This document shows, piece by piece, positions 44,378 to 57,693 of a DNA stretch of 64,000 nucleotides. The notes beneath the pieces are model-generated. The model saw only the letters and a program-made list of their open reading frames with translations, searched no databases and was not told the DNA's origin. Origin of the DNA: Annona cherimola (Eukaryota > Streptophyta > Magnoliopsida > Magnoliales > Annonaceae); contig CM059971.1 in assembly GCA_030490835.1 (NCBI GenBank), positions 3,356,545-3,420,544 on the forward strand, in the 5' to 3' direction. The translations under genes and the position numbers were made by a program. The number at the start of each line of letters is the position of its first letter. Positions within the stretch are counted from its first letter, which is position 1.

Positions 44378-47300
44378 ATATCTGCCTATGTGGAAAATAC
44401 CACGGTACTGTTTTGTTTTCTTCTTCATCTTTCATTCCCTTTTCCTAGTTTCGTTTTATACTTATTGGGTTTTCTCCTTGGGTTCTTAGATGTTTTTATC
44501 TCCTGTATTGATGTTTCATCTGTTTGGGTATGCAGAAAATACAATGAAGTATGGTTTTTGATAGACTCGGATCTCCTTGTAGCATTTTCTTTTTCATTTC
44601 GCGTTATTATAACTTTTTTTTTTAAAGAAATCATTGCCTGAATAAGATAAAACTTTGATCTCTTTGTTCAAGCCTGTTATTAGTTATTTTCTTTTATATC
44701 CTGGTTCAACGTTTGGATTGGTGTGTTATTAGTAGTTTTTAAGCAATACCATGTAGTTGTTTCTGCCTCTGCGTGCTGTTTTTATTGTGAAATAATCATT
44801 CTGCTGAAGCAGGTAATCGGGGGCTTAGTTTTTTTTTGCTTCTCTAGCAGGATCTCGATTTCTCTTACCTAAAATTCCTGTAGTTTTTTCTTGAAATACC
44901 AATATGTCTTATTTCTTGATCTGAAGTTCTGAACTCTGCTAGCGTATATCTTCGTAGTTGCACCAACCTATAGGTTTCTTCCCTGGTTTTTGACTCAATT
45001 TTCTGGCTTTGATGGTTCTTTAATGTTTTTGTTTTATAGATCCCTGTCGCTGCCTGATGCCACGTTGCTGGTACTGGTAATTGCATTACCAGCAATGCTA
45101 TGATTGGGCAAATAGCAAACCCTAGTTTCGCATGTTGATAGGAACCTTGGGTTTCTAGTATACCCACGGAGCTGGTTTCTGCGATTGTATTGGCATATAT
45201 TTTAGGGGAGTGGGTGCAAAAGCTGAAGGCATAGAAACAGTTCGAAGCTCACCCTAGCTTTTAATTGTATTGTTTTTTTTTCAAATATTTTCATTATTTC
45301 ACCCAATTATTACTATACATATTTTCTTCTGGGCAGAAATTACCTCTTTATGGTATTGTGTTGTGATCATCCAAGTTTATACCCTTTGGAACTCTGCAGT
45401 CATACCTAATACTTGTTTGTATCTAGAAAAAAAATTTGTAGTAAGTTTGCAAGTAATCCTGAATCTTGAAAGCATAAGGCTCAAAATGGGGGTCTAATGG
45501 GATTTCGTGCCTTCAATTTTCTGAAAACATTGTGGTCAAGGTAAATGTTTCAGTAACCATGCAGGAGTCTCCAGAGTGATATCACATCTATAATGTTAAA
45601 ATCTCAATTTAGTATGTTGAGGATATTGTGAAATGAATAAAATTTTGTTTGTTGGATTCTTAGACCTGGGGATTCTTTTTTCTTCTTCACAATAGTTTGA
45701 TGGGCATCTCTGTGGGTCAACAGCTGTATGGATAGTTTGTTAGAGTGGCTTCTTTCCATATTGCATTATGCCTGTTGGGCACTGGATGGCCGCCTCTATT
45801 TTTGCTTTGTAGATACACTTGCAGCAAAATTTGCCTCTGTGGGTTCAATTTTTTTTAAAATTTTTGGGCATGGCAAAGATGCCCTTTGTGCCAAGCACTG
45901 GGTAACGATGTAGTGTGACCCACATGGCCTTAGTGTAATTTTTAAAATTTTTTGATGCATTTCTAAAGTTTTGCAACCATGCAATCATTCACTGCTCATT
46001 CTAAAAAGTCATCCTTGGTTTTTGAGTTTGGAAGTTTCTTGAATCACCCTGCATCCTGGGATTGGTATGTAGCAACAGCTGTATTTATTTATTTAGAGGC
46101 AGAATTTTGTCTGTAAGCCTGGAGGCTCAAGTTTTACTGGCTTTGATACTTTTATTTTCTAGCTTCCTTTACTGCCCGATGCCACGTTGCTGGTAGCAGT
46201 AATTGCATTGACCAGCAATGCTATGATTGGGCAAATAGCAAACCCTAGTTTTGCATGTTGATAGGAACCTGTGGGTTTCTAGTAATATCCACAGAGCCGG
46301 TTTCTGCAATCACACCTCTGTTTCCTAGTAACTTTCTCATTGGGGACTTTTGCTTGAAACGTTATTTAATGTAGTACACATGATGCCTAGTGGTTGGTTA
46401 TCTAGGCTGCGAAATAATTGGAATATATCTGGATATTTGCATTACAGAGTAGAGATCAAATGTTTTTCAGCTTCCACAAAGTCTATTTGTGACGTTGAAC
46501 AGATCTGTAGCTGAAGGTTTAACAGCAGCATTACACGGTTGTTTTAAATCTGGTAGTTGCAGGCTGCAGCCATCCCAAGTTTTTCAACTCTTTTTCTTTT
46601 TGTTTTTTTTTTTTCCCTCCCTCATATTTCTGGCTTTGGTAATGCTTCGACATGTTCATTTTCTAGCTCCCCTTTTCTGCTCAACATCGCATTGGTGGTA
46701 GCAGCAATTGCATTGACCTATGATTGGGCACATAGAAGGCCTAGTTTCCATGTTGATAGGAAGCCATGGGTTTCTAGTCCTACCTACGTAGCTGGTTTCT
46801 GTGATCACACATCTTTTTGTTGGTATCTTATTCTTATATGGGTGGTTTTGTTTTTTGTTTTTTGTTTTTTTTTTTTGGGATGTAAAATGTGTTTAGACAT
46901 CTTAGTTGCACCATTGTTTAAAGGAGAGGACAGAATGCCTGTTGGACAGTCATCTTGATTGCCAAATGGTTGGAATGTATGTAGATTTTGGCATTACAGA
47001 ATAAGAGTTCTAAAGTTTTTGTACTTTGCGAGTCCATTTGTGACTTTCGACAGATCTGTACCTCAAGGGTTAAAAGAAGCATGCAACTCAGTCGTTATAA
47101 ATTTGGTTGCTGCAGGCCCTGCAGTAGCTTCGTTTCACTTTTGTGGTTTTGACTCATATTTCTGGCTTCGATGAGCTATGATAATTTTTTTTTTAGCTCC
47201 CCTTTTCTGCCCAATGCCACGTTGCTGGTAGCAGGAATTGTATTGACCAGCAATGCTATGATTGGGCAAAAAGCAAACCCAATTTTTGCATGTTGATAGG

Positions 47301-48904
47301 AACCTGTGGATTTCTAGTAATATCCATGGAGCTGTTTTATGCAATTACACCTATTTTGGTTAACGGCTTAATGGCTTTTCCTCCCAAATGTGAATTGATT
47401 GGCTGTTGCAAAAGCAATGGCGTCGATTGAAATTTCTGTTAATGAGAATTTGGAGCTGTGATTTAGTCTGTTACTGCAGTTCATGTAGAGGAATATGTTG
47501 ACCATAAAAATTGGATGACATTGTATGAGTTACTCTTTCAAATTAAAACGCATTACATTAATGCTGAATCTACCCCCGACTCATGGATTTTATTTACTGA
47601 AGTATATGTTTTCATTTGGGTCACTTGGAATCCAGATTGAAAATTTGCAACTTTTGGTTCTTCTAGCTTTGTATTACAAGATTCAGTTTTTAAAATAATG
47701 GAAACTGTATCATGTGAAAAGGCTTTTCTGGTCTGTGTTATCATGCTTAATCTCCTATGAATGAATTAAGTTTCAAAATGGCTGGTGACATTGAGAAGAT
47801 GGGTTCTGTTCCTTGGTATCTTGATTTTGAGATCTCCTACATGTTACAAGTTATGCTAAGCTAATTGTCCTTTTGCATGCAGATGAGCCGATAGCCAATG
47901 CTACCTACATTGGCACCCCTGGAAAGGGAATTCTTGCTGCTGACGAGTCCACTGGCACAATCGGCAAGCGCCTTGCTAGCATCAATGTTGAAAACGTTGA
48001 ATCCAACTGCCAGGCCCTCTGTGAGCTTCTGTTTACCACCCCAGGTGCACTCCAGTACCTTAGCGGTGTGATTCTCTTTGTGGAGACCCTCTACCAGAAG
48101 ATTGCTGCTGGCAAGCTCTTCGTTGATGTCCTCAAGGAAGGAGGTGTCCTGCCTGGCATTAAGGTGGACAAGGGTACTGTTGAGCTTGCTGGCACCAATG
48201 GTGAGACCACACCCATGGTCTTGGTAGCCTTGCTCAGCGCTACCAGAAGTATCATGAGGCTGGTGCTAGGTTTGCCAAGTGGAGGGCTGTCCTCAAGATT
48301 GGTCCCAACGAGTGATCCCAATTGTCCATTAATGAGAATGCCAATGGGCTGGCTCGCTTTGCGATCATCTGCCAGGAGAATGGCCTTGTTCCCATTATTG
48401 AGCCCGAGATCCTGGTTGATGGTCCCCATGACATTGACCGCTGTGCTGATGTGACTGAGAGGGTGCTGGCTGCATACTACAAGGCCCTGAACGATCATCA
48501 TGTGCTACTTGAGGGAACTCTGCTAAAGCCTAACATGGTGACTCCTGGTTCTGATGCGAAGAAGATGTCCCCTGAGGTTGTTGCCAAGTACACTGTCCGT
48601 GCATTGCAAAGGAAACACTGAATCTGGAGGGCAGAGTGAGGAGGAGGCATCACTGAATCTGAACGCCATGAACCTATTTAAGAGAAAGAAGCCATGGTCT
48701 CTCTCCTTCTCGTTTGGCCGAACATTGCAGCAGAGCGCACTGAAGACTTGGGCTGGGAAACAAGAGAATTTGCAGAAGGCACAGGCAGCATTCCTGGCAA
48801 GGTGCAAGGCAAATTCGGAGGCGACCCTAGGGCAATACAAGGGCGATGCTGCCAAGGGCGAAGGTGTCTCTGAAAGCCTCCTTGTCAAGGATTACAAATA
48901 CTGA
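44378..48904 (+). pseudogene. Fructose-bisphosphate aldolase pseudogene, right copy
   Basis: Mirror of the left copy. Exon 1 (44378-44404) has ATA in place of ATG and one base deleted in the TACTGT stretch, so both start and frame are lost. The intron is 44405-47882; exon 2 is 47883-48904 after TGCATGCAG. The protein pieces [43 protein letters not shown] and LVKDYKY are clear. Lesions: the same one-base loss after GETT as the left copy (near 48210); a TGA stop near 48314 where the left copy has CGA; and a block of about 37 bases near 48613 replaced by a shorter one, giving QRKH and a stop, with the frame resuming at [10 protein letters not shown]. Each copy thus has its own extra lesions beyond the shared one. 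Confidence 0.93.
45000..47350 (+). repeat. Repeat array inside the aldolase intron, right arm
   Basis: Modules at about 45000-45185, 46150-46310, 46640-46810 and 47165-47350, same order and words as the left arm in inverse (GTTGATAGGAACC, ATGATTGGGCAAATAGC, GATGCCACGTTGCTGGTA). Confidence 0.8.
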
Positions 48905-51480
48905 TTTTCCAATCCTTTTTCCTCATAGGAACCTTAGGTGAAGGGATGAGAATTGTGGTCCCCCTCGTTGAGATTAAGAAGCATTTGGAATAAGGCTCTG
49001 GAGGCTTTTGTGTGAGGCATTGAAGTCCCACACCAACCGGACTTTGGGACTTGGCGATTTCAAGCTTTGGTTTTTTAATCATTTATGAGTATATTTTTTT
49101 CTGGGTGTCCAGGTAAAAATGGCACTATTGTTTTTTCTGTTGTTCTGTTGTCGCTAATGAAATTTCAGTTATTGGACATTGCTATTGATGAGTCTGCTCT
49201 TAATATATCTTCATTCATTCTCGGATGGCCCATTATTGAAACAGAATTTTTATACTTTTCATGCAGCCTTGTTAATACATTTTTTTTTTGTTTTTTTTTT
49301 GTTTTATGCTTTTGATCTGGTCTCGGAAATAGAGAACATGTTTGATGGATGTTAAGGAAAATCAATCGAGTATTTTCATTTTAAGTGGGAATCCCAACAT
49401 GTAATAAGGTTATTATTCATATTTTTAGTTATATTTCCTTTTATGCGTGGTAGTTAGGTATGGAAAAATGTGAAAAATAATTAGAATGCAGATGCAATGA
49501 TCGAAAAGTTGATGATTGAATAGTCTTACAAAAGGGTATGTAAGGAGCCGGGAAGCTTTTTCTATTTTATAACTTTTTCCAAAATTTGCATCATAACAAA
49601 CGCCTCAATGTATTTGGGCCCTTTAGCATTTAATATTTAATTATCTACAATTATGCCATTTTGTACATTATTATATATCTTTTATTTTCAAGAAGTCTTT
49701 TATTTCCGAAGTCGCGGATGTCATTTCTTGTTCTTTATAAGGTTTAAATGAATCTCCCTTGATGATTGATAATATATATATATATATATACATATATATT
49801 TGTATTTAATATCATTTATATTGTCATCGAAATCCTATCATTTGTTGAATATCATTATATATAGACTTTATTTACGAAGATGTGAAATCGGCTTAATAAT
49901 AATAAACGAGTCTCATTTACATATTTAATTCGGATAAAATTAGGTCTTATAGCAAAAGAAATAATGGGAATATAATGGAGGGGAGTAGATATCCCATCAA
50001 GCATGAAGTTGTAAAAAACTGAGGCATTAGATGATGAAACAGCTTCTATGCATAGTTACATGGAATGGAGGCTGTATGTATTTTATTTTTTAAAAATTTG
50101 TACGTGTGTGCAGGTGATGTTATCAGCACCGGGACCAACTCCACTCAGATTAAGAAACACGAAAGGAGATATGCAAAGTAACCAAAGAACTGATTGAACA
50201 TGAAATCATTATTCCTTCATTTCCCATAAGATGCAAATTAACCAGAGTCGCACTTTGTAAACATGATCATGTTATTCCTTAAACCAGGTTGGTTGTTACT
50301 GCAAATCGAACGCGATTTCAAACCATCTTTAGAAAATGTCCCATCAATTTCCTGGAATTTCAGGATAAACGAAACTTTGTCATACTACATTAAATCGATT
50401 TTAAAGATTAAATACTTGATTCAAGTGGGATTTAATTTTAAAATAACTAATTTTGTAAAAAAAAGTTTATGTGATAAATGGAGCTACAAGAGCAGATCTA
50501 GCAATTAATGTGGGTTAAATGCAAAATTGACTTGGTAATCCAGGTGAAAAAGTGGTTTCATATCCAGGTAAACCAGTTAGAGCAATCCAGCTACAAGAAA
50601 ATACGTTTCATATCATTACATGAAACCTATGACAGCAACCTCCTCATCCACAATATCTTTGTTTCCCGTAACCTAATATTTAGATAATTTTTAATGGGAT
50701 AATCCCATAACACCACTTGTATTGCCGGCGCAGTATGTATGACTGAAAACGTATATTCTTTTATCTTATTATTTTCAACTTTTTTCTGAATTTGTGTGCT
50801 CTAACTAGATTTTCCATCAAATAAATTTGTTAACAATTTTAATTTACTTGGTATTTTTATTTTTAAAAAACTAAAATAAATGTTAAACAAAATCAAAAAG
50901 TGGCCGAAATTTACAGGGTGTAAGGTTTGAATAGAGGCACACATTTATTAAAAATAGAAAAATTTTGAGCCGCCCATATGGGCTGTCATATGCTATCTTT
51001 GGCACAATTTTAATACGGAGCAAATTGAACATGTAACTACTGATTTTACTCCCAATGGCACTTATACATAAGGACTTTTAAACATTAGAAATATACTCAA
51101 GCATTTTGCTTAATGTTTCATTTCTAACAATGCTGTTAGGGATCCATTAAAAAGACCGTTAGACTCATATGAAACGATGAATGTGAGTAAGCCTTAATAA
51201 AACTAAGAGTTGATTTGCTCAAAATTAAAAATTCACATTCAAATAATAAATGATTCTATAATTGTAAAAAGCAATAAAAATTCAGTCAATATATGATTTT
51301 TAAGTATTAAATTATATTTAGGATCTGGACATATTCTTCATTTCACTTGAGGGCTAACTGTCACTTAAATGAGTATCTAAGACATATAAATAAAATTTTA
51401 GGCAAAACAGTACATGTCACAACGCAACAGTTTATGATTCATGTATTTTAAGGCTACTATCTGACATGAATTTTTAGGCT
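48905..51480. other. 3' flank of the right aldolase pseudogene
   Basis: Collinear inverse of 20730-23319. No gene. Contains an (AT)n run at about 49770-49800 that is shorter in the left arm. Confidence 0.5.
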
Positions 51481-52504
51481 AAAAGTAGGTATAACATTAT
51501 GTTCCCATGCCATGAAGATGAAAACCCCTCCAGCCACAACCATAGCTGTTAAAGGCACGCTTAGGTTCAAGGCTCATTCAGTCGCCTCATATGCAACAAC
51601 CTGTTGAACCATTAGGTGTCCCAGGTAGAAGACAAGCCACAAACATTCTCCATTAATCACTGGGGGGAAAAAAACTACTGCCAGCATCCTGACCTATTCA
51701 ATGCAAGGCTCTTGCCTATAATCTTATCTTTTGAAACTTACAAAAATTCCCTTCATCATCTTCATGGCTTCACCAGTCATTTTTAGTCATCCAAGAATCA
51801 GCTCATTGACCTTGCTAGTCACTCGTAATTGGCAATATATATATATTTTTCCCCTCTTTCAACAATGATTATCATCTATCTTTCAGTTTTCTCACAAAAA
51901 TGTAAAGAAACATGTCATTGAGTGTGCAAATACATACAAGTGCTAAAACCAATATCCATAAATACATTGGACCATTATCTTCAATTCCTACTAAAATGCT
52001 TGAATCTCAACGTCCAAATTTGCCATTTGATTATGCTTATTAACATCATTCTCCATACCAGTGATGGGGTTAGATAAATGCATATTCAAAGATCAAGAAA
52101 GAAACCTATCCCAAAAAAAAAAAAAAAAAGATCAAGAAAGAACTATACTGGGAGTATGCACATTGTAATAGTTTTGGTGAACCACCATGTATTTCACTTT
52201 CTGAGCTCTTATGTATCCAAAAATTTCAAAATTAATGCCAAATCCAAAATTTAAGTTAGCCACGGAAGAGAAAAAAAAAAAAAAAAAGAAGAAGAAAATA
52301 CTCACAAGTACCTGTTCTATAACCTTCCACAATTTTTATGCATCATTCTTAGCCTTCATAAGGCAATTCTTGTAGAGATGAAGGTAAGACAAAAATATTA
52401 TCTTATCCATAGCCTCGCTCGATTGGTCCAATGAATGCTTCATCGCAAATGTTCAATCTATATAATTTTTATATGGCACCCCAGCACATTTTTTTATGTA
52501 CAAA
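51481..52504. other. No gene; small retro-insertion-like footprint at 52090-52142
   Basis: AGATCAAGAAAGAA occurs at 52090-52103 and 52129-52142, flanking ACCTATCCC plus a run of A. This looks like a target duplication around a nearly empty poly(A) insert. Other A/T homopolymers (52270-52288) occur nearby. Confidence 0.5.
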
Positions 52505-52809
52505 GGGAATGTTTGTTTACAACGAAAACTTTTTAAACTAAATACTTTTCAATGTAAAACTTTTTACTCTTCACTATTAACCTAATTTTTAATTATTTCT
52601 TCACATCTTCCTATACAAGTGCCCTACTTTTTAATTATTTATACATAACTAACTTATCTATTTTAATTTTATTTTCTTTACTCACCATTACCTTTATTAC
52701 ATCACATCATTTTTTACCACTTTAAAGCCTTTTACACCACAAATTTGTTATCCAAAAATTTTATCACTTCTCAAACACACTCCAAAAGTTTTACACTTTT
52801 CAAACATAT
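52505..52809. mobile_element. Tourist-like MITE, diverged
   Basis: GGGAATGTTTGTTTAC at left; the right end repeats the terminus twice (CAAACACACTCC, then CAAACATATCC), as in nested or tandem members. Confidence 0.65.
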
Positions 52810-55013
52810 CCTAAATTTAAAACACCATCTAACATCATACAATAAATTGAAACATGAACTGGAAGTCTAGATGTCCTGCTTCTACTATGCGAAGCATAGA
52901 AAGCCTCCATCTCTTCTACAAAAGTTTGATGACGATTTTCTTTTTTTTTTTTTTTTTTCCCAAAAGAATTCCAAGGGCCTTTTGTGTCGCTTTTTCCACA
53001 CCATTAGGCCTCAAATGCCTCTGAGTAAAAAATATGGCACCAGTATACAAACACAAAATCTAACATGTTGTTTGATCCATCAACTCTTAGACAAAAATTT
53101 GTCTTTTTTTTAACTACCATAATCTGGATAAGTTGGTCTCCTTTTTAGATTTCAACCAAACAGAAATTGATGGCATACCTCCACAGGAAATCAAACCAGA
53201 GAATGCTTTCTTAACACAATTAATTACCTCTTATAATAGAAATATATCATCCACATTTGTTTTGGAAGACATTCTGTGTCCTGGTAGTCCTTTATATGTA
53301 TTATTTTCCCTCATAGAACATACTTAAACATAATCACTTTCTATAGAATAAGAAAAAAAAAAATTGAAATGGTTCATTCTATGGAATGAAACCGCATTCA
53401 TTTCAAATCAAATCACAGACTGTTTTGAGTATGTTACCACTCCGCATCATGTCACACATCCATGCATCAAACTGGAGTAAGAAATTTGAGCCATAAAAGC
53501 CACGCAAACAATTTCCAATAGCATTTGTTCATCTCAAGTAGAAACAGGAGTACTCCTAAACTGGCAAAAGCTGATGTTGAAAATTTCTTCTATGAAATTT
53601 CTATAGATCAAGAGTGCAGTTGCAGAGTGAGTGGGGGAACTTGGCATGGAAGAGGTAAAACTTTTCAATGAGGGCAGCAAGGAAGAACCTGGAGAATAAG
53701 AACACAGAAGAAGAATAAAGTAGAAGAGAATAAAGAATTTGGATTCAATATGTGATCATTATAATTTTTTTTATTACATCTACAATCATTATAATTACTC
53801 AACCCACTAAATTTCTTTCTACGTATAGAAGATCTCTGTGCAAAATTAAAACCCCAATTAAACTACATATATTTAAAAATTCAAAATAAAACAATAAGGT
53901 ATTCAAGCCATTTATCAAGTGGATCTATGTTTTCATTGCTTGATGCATAGGTAAGTGAGCAACTAGCTCCCAAAATTCCACATAACAATATTCCTGAAAA
54001 TAAATAAACCGCAACGCATCCTTAAATCTTATTGCATTCTACATCAAAGGAACTTCATCTTTTGAGCTGCCAGGTTACATCTCTTATGAATAACTGCAGG
54101 AGTTTGAAAGGTCAGAATCCCATGTGCCATGCCTGTTCAATAAGAAGCAAAAGAAACACACTTCTTTCCAGAAATAAATAAATAATAAAAGAAAAGGTTC
54201 ACGTGTTATGCAGGGATTGGGGGTCATATGCTCCTATTCATTCACTATAAATTACCACTACTAATGAATCAAATGGGTGTTGACGGAATGAATGGTCGTG
54301 TTCATGAGCTTTTCCACATCTAGTGAAAGGAAAGGAATTTCAATGGCTGCAGGAGTAATTAATGTTTAGCAAACATCTGATTATTTTACATTTTTAACGA
54401 TTACAAGTATATAAGCAATAATGCAAAAAATTTCAGTGTATAAAAGATCCCATCACATTCAAATGTCATCAATGCATAAAATGCTTACAATTAATACCTG
54501 AGGTTCATAGCTGTATGAGCAAGCTTAGCTACGTTTTGTTCAGGAAAGAAAGACACTGGTAGGGTTGCAAAAAATCCCAAACTCTCATCAATATTTCAAT
54601 CAGGTCATCACCATAAAACCATGAGGGTTCAAGGTGCACCTAGGCATCCACCAAGGCCCAAGATACACCTGGGCACACTTTTTGCAACTTGATAAGTTTC
54701 CAGCAAGGCTCCTTCACTGAGGGACATGCCTTATTCAACTTTTGCTAAGTTGCTAGATGCGGCATTGGTATGTTCAACTCTTTGATTAATTACAACTAAC
54801 ATGATTTTTAAAAGCTGTTTGTGTAGTTACTTGTTCTCTTTGGAGTTTAGACCCTCTTTGAGTAATATTGATCCATTGAGTATAAATATTGAATGTTAGA
54901 ATAATGAAAATTGGATAGTATTTACTCTTAAAGTTTATAGTTAGGATAATATAATATTTGAATAATCTCATTATTTTATTCTTATAAATTGCATATATTA
55001 TTTAATTTTACAC
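52810..55013. other. No recognised gene
   Basis: Unique AT-rich DNA. An 80-codon plus-strand frame at 52871-53113 runs through a poly-T tract and is not credible. 54600-54720 has GGTGCACCTAGGCATCCACC-type words, often part of degenerate dispersed repeats. Confidence 0.4.
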
Positions 55014-55287
55014 AAGGCATGCTTGTTTAACAAAAAACTTTTCAATCTAAAACTTTTTACTCTTCACAACTATCTTATTTTTAAATCACGTTTCATATCT
55101 TTCTATACAACTACCCTACATTTTGATTATTTCTATACAACTATCCATACAAATAACCTATCTATTTTAATTTTATTCTGTTTACTCCTTATCATTATCC
55201 TATTATATCATATTATTTTCTCCCAATTCAGAAGCTTTTACACCAAAAACTTTTCATCTAAAAGTTCTATCACTTCCTAAACACACC
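55014..55287. mobile_element. Tourist-like MITE, diverged ends
   Basis: Left GGCATGCTTGTTTAACAAAA, right CCTAAACACACCC; the interior has AAAACTTTTCA/AAACTTTTTACTC words of the family. Confidence 0.65.
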
Positions 55288-55685
55288 CATAATGTGTGCC
55301 TTGCACCACTCAGGTGTGTCCCTCACCTGTCCACCTTTTTTGTGTGTAGGCTCCAAGATCTTTTGTGCCTTGGAGTGCCTTATGCTTCAAATAACCATGA
55401 ACCACTCAATATAGCAAAAGTTAGCGTTTAGAGACTTGTTGGGAGCAGGAATGATTATTGAGTTTAAACACAAACAAGAACCAACAAAAAGACTAGCGGA
55501 TATTGGAAAAAAGGACCATAAGCATTTGAAAAGCACCAATTAGGCTAAGTGGCACTATTGCTAATCAAACATCTTATGGAGCCCCCTGAGAGAAAAAATA
55601 GTTATATTTTGGGCCAGTCATGAATCATTGCATTTAGTAATGAAACAAATAAAAAATGTTAATTCTAAATATGCCAACTACATTT
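55288..55685. other. No gene; left border of the right duplicate copy
   Basis: 55300-55400 has CACTCAGGTGTGTCCCTCACC-like words (degenerate dispersed repeat). Similarity to position 1 begins near 55686, but the left copy starts at the window edge, so the real border may be further left. Confidence 0.4.
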
Positions 55686-55740
55686 GTCCTTAATTCAAAT
55701 ATACCCACTAAGTTTAAAAATTTTCAAATATACTCTCTAA

Positions 55741-56014
55741 GGATGTGTTTGGATAAACATATATGTTTTCAAATTAAAACTTTTTATTCTTTACAACTAT
55801 CCTATTTTTTCATTATTTCTTTACATCTTAACATACAACTATCTTACTTTTCAATTATTTCTACATAACTATCCATATAAGTAACATATCTATTTTAACT
55901 TTATTCTCTTTACTTCTCATTGCCTCTATTACATCACATTATTTTATATTATTTCAAAAGCTTTTACGTCAAAATTTTTTCATTCAAAAGTTTTATTATT
56001 TCCTAAACACACCA
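55741..56014. mobile_element. Tourist-like MITE; its left duplicate is internally deleted
   Basis: GGATGTGTTTGGATAAAC to CCTAAACACACCA, flanked by TAA. In the left copy only the first ~57 bp remain (55-111), then the sequence jumps to TCAATGTTGATCAACC, which lies at 56234 here. Confidence 0.75.
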
Positions 56015-56229
56015 TAAGTGTGGATGAAATCTCGTCTGTATCCATTTCGTCGACACAACTAAAAATAACCAATATCCATCATAAGAAATGTCCAAAATAC
56101 CCCTTATAATTTGATAATGGTAGTCTTTCAGCTATGATAAAAGTTGGACAATGCAATGGAAACACATCCGACTCGAAACAGAAGCCGGGCAAATTGAGTT
56201 TTGAAAATCTGGATATAGTGGCAATGACA

Positions 56230-57690
56230 ATTGATGTTGATCAACCGGGGTTAGTATGAGATTTTAAAATTATTAAATGTTATTAATTGTCATATTGGAT
56301 ATATTTGAAATTAATTGGACACTTAGTGGGTATGTGTGAAAATTTTCAAATTTCAAGGGTATATTTGTAGTTCAAGGTAAACGAAGTGGATATATTTGAA
56401 ATTAACTTTAAAAAAAATCAAAACAAAATTACTAATGCATCAGCTCATGGTGAAAAATTTCTCCTTCAGCAATGATCTTGAAGAAGGAAAGAATAGCAGC
56501 CACATTATGATCTTACGAATTAAGTAAAAAGTTAAGTTTGTTGGCCTAGTAGAGAAGATAAGAAGAATTCACCAACAACCACTCAAAGAAAACAAAAAAC
56601 CTGCATGAACACTTTCCAAAAGCCTAATAACTGCATTTAATTTTTTTTTTTTTTTAAAAAAAAATCAAGACAACTATTGTCCTATTTTCATTCCCTCTGA
56701 ACTCCACAGCCTGAATACAGACATCCTTGTTTGAAAGGGGATCTCTCACTTCTCAAATTTGATAGAACATGTTTATTCCAAGCGTGAAAACTACCAACTG
56801 CATCATAGGAAGAGTTCATCCATCCATGTCAAGATTCTCTTGCTACGGACTATATTTGCTATTTATTCAACATCCAACGTATCTGTGATTCATAGTTTCC
56901 GAGTACATTCAACAGAGCTATTTAAATCCCAAGGAATAGCTTACAGTGCTATAAGGCCTTAAGGGGATCGATGAACGAGTAGCTTGATAAAGAAAATGAC
57001 AATGACAATCCTGTTTGGAGTTTCTTATCCAAAACTTTTGCACCCATGAAAATTGTCGATATTCGCAAATGAAGAATTACCAACCAAAGTCGCCCAAGTA
57101 ACAATCGCGCAAAAAAAGCTGATGTAAGGACCTCACGAGAATATGTTGATCAAATTTCCAATAGTTCCCCAAAACACCCAAAATCTCCCTTTCCAAATTG
57201 AAGAATCGTTCTATCACATTCAATGATGGCTTTCAGTTATGGCGGAGTGGGCATTCGAAAGCATCAGATACAATATTTCAGAAAACCAAATCCAGACGAA
57301 AATTACACATATCATACGCATAGGAATCCATGATTTCTGGAGTAATTCAGCAGCAAAAAGGCATAGCAAGGAGGACAAAAACAATCAATGGACTTGAGAA
57401 ATAAAATCTTGACCTGTTGGAAATTCTCCAGAGAGCAGTGATGAGATGAGTGTGGGTAAGGAAACAGGGAGAAAGGAAGAGTTATGAGAAATGATTAAAA
57501 AGGGAATTTGCAAGAAGAAAAACTAGGAAATCAAAACAAAAGGAAAAGCGGATGCGGAAAGAGAGGAAGCTGAACGAACCCTTTCAGCGGCAGGCTGCAG
57601 GTGAAGAAAGCGGTTTGTTGGTTTTTTTTGGATATTAGACGCGGTGTGTTTTGGCGGAGAGTTTCTGAGGATTCAAGAGGCCTCATCGGA
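56230..57690. other. Right copy of the conserved noncoding block
   Basis: Matches 110-1630; same candidate untranslated exon near its right end. No protein frame. Confidence 0.35.
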
Positions 57691-57693
57691 GGT

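Larger units (their letters stand above)
44195..51480. repeat. Right arm of the 7.3-kb inverted duplication
   Basis: Inverse of 20720-28030, same internal order: aldolase 5' flank, exon 1, modular intron, exon 2, and 2.6 kb of 3' flank. Arms are about 16 kb apart. Confidence 0.92.

Noticed and set aside
52871..53327. Two neighbouring frames as exons of a gene
   Set aside because: One passes through a long poly-T tract, splice sites do not link them in frame, and no family is recognised.
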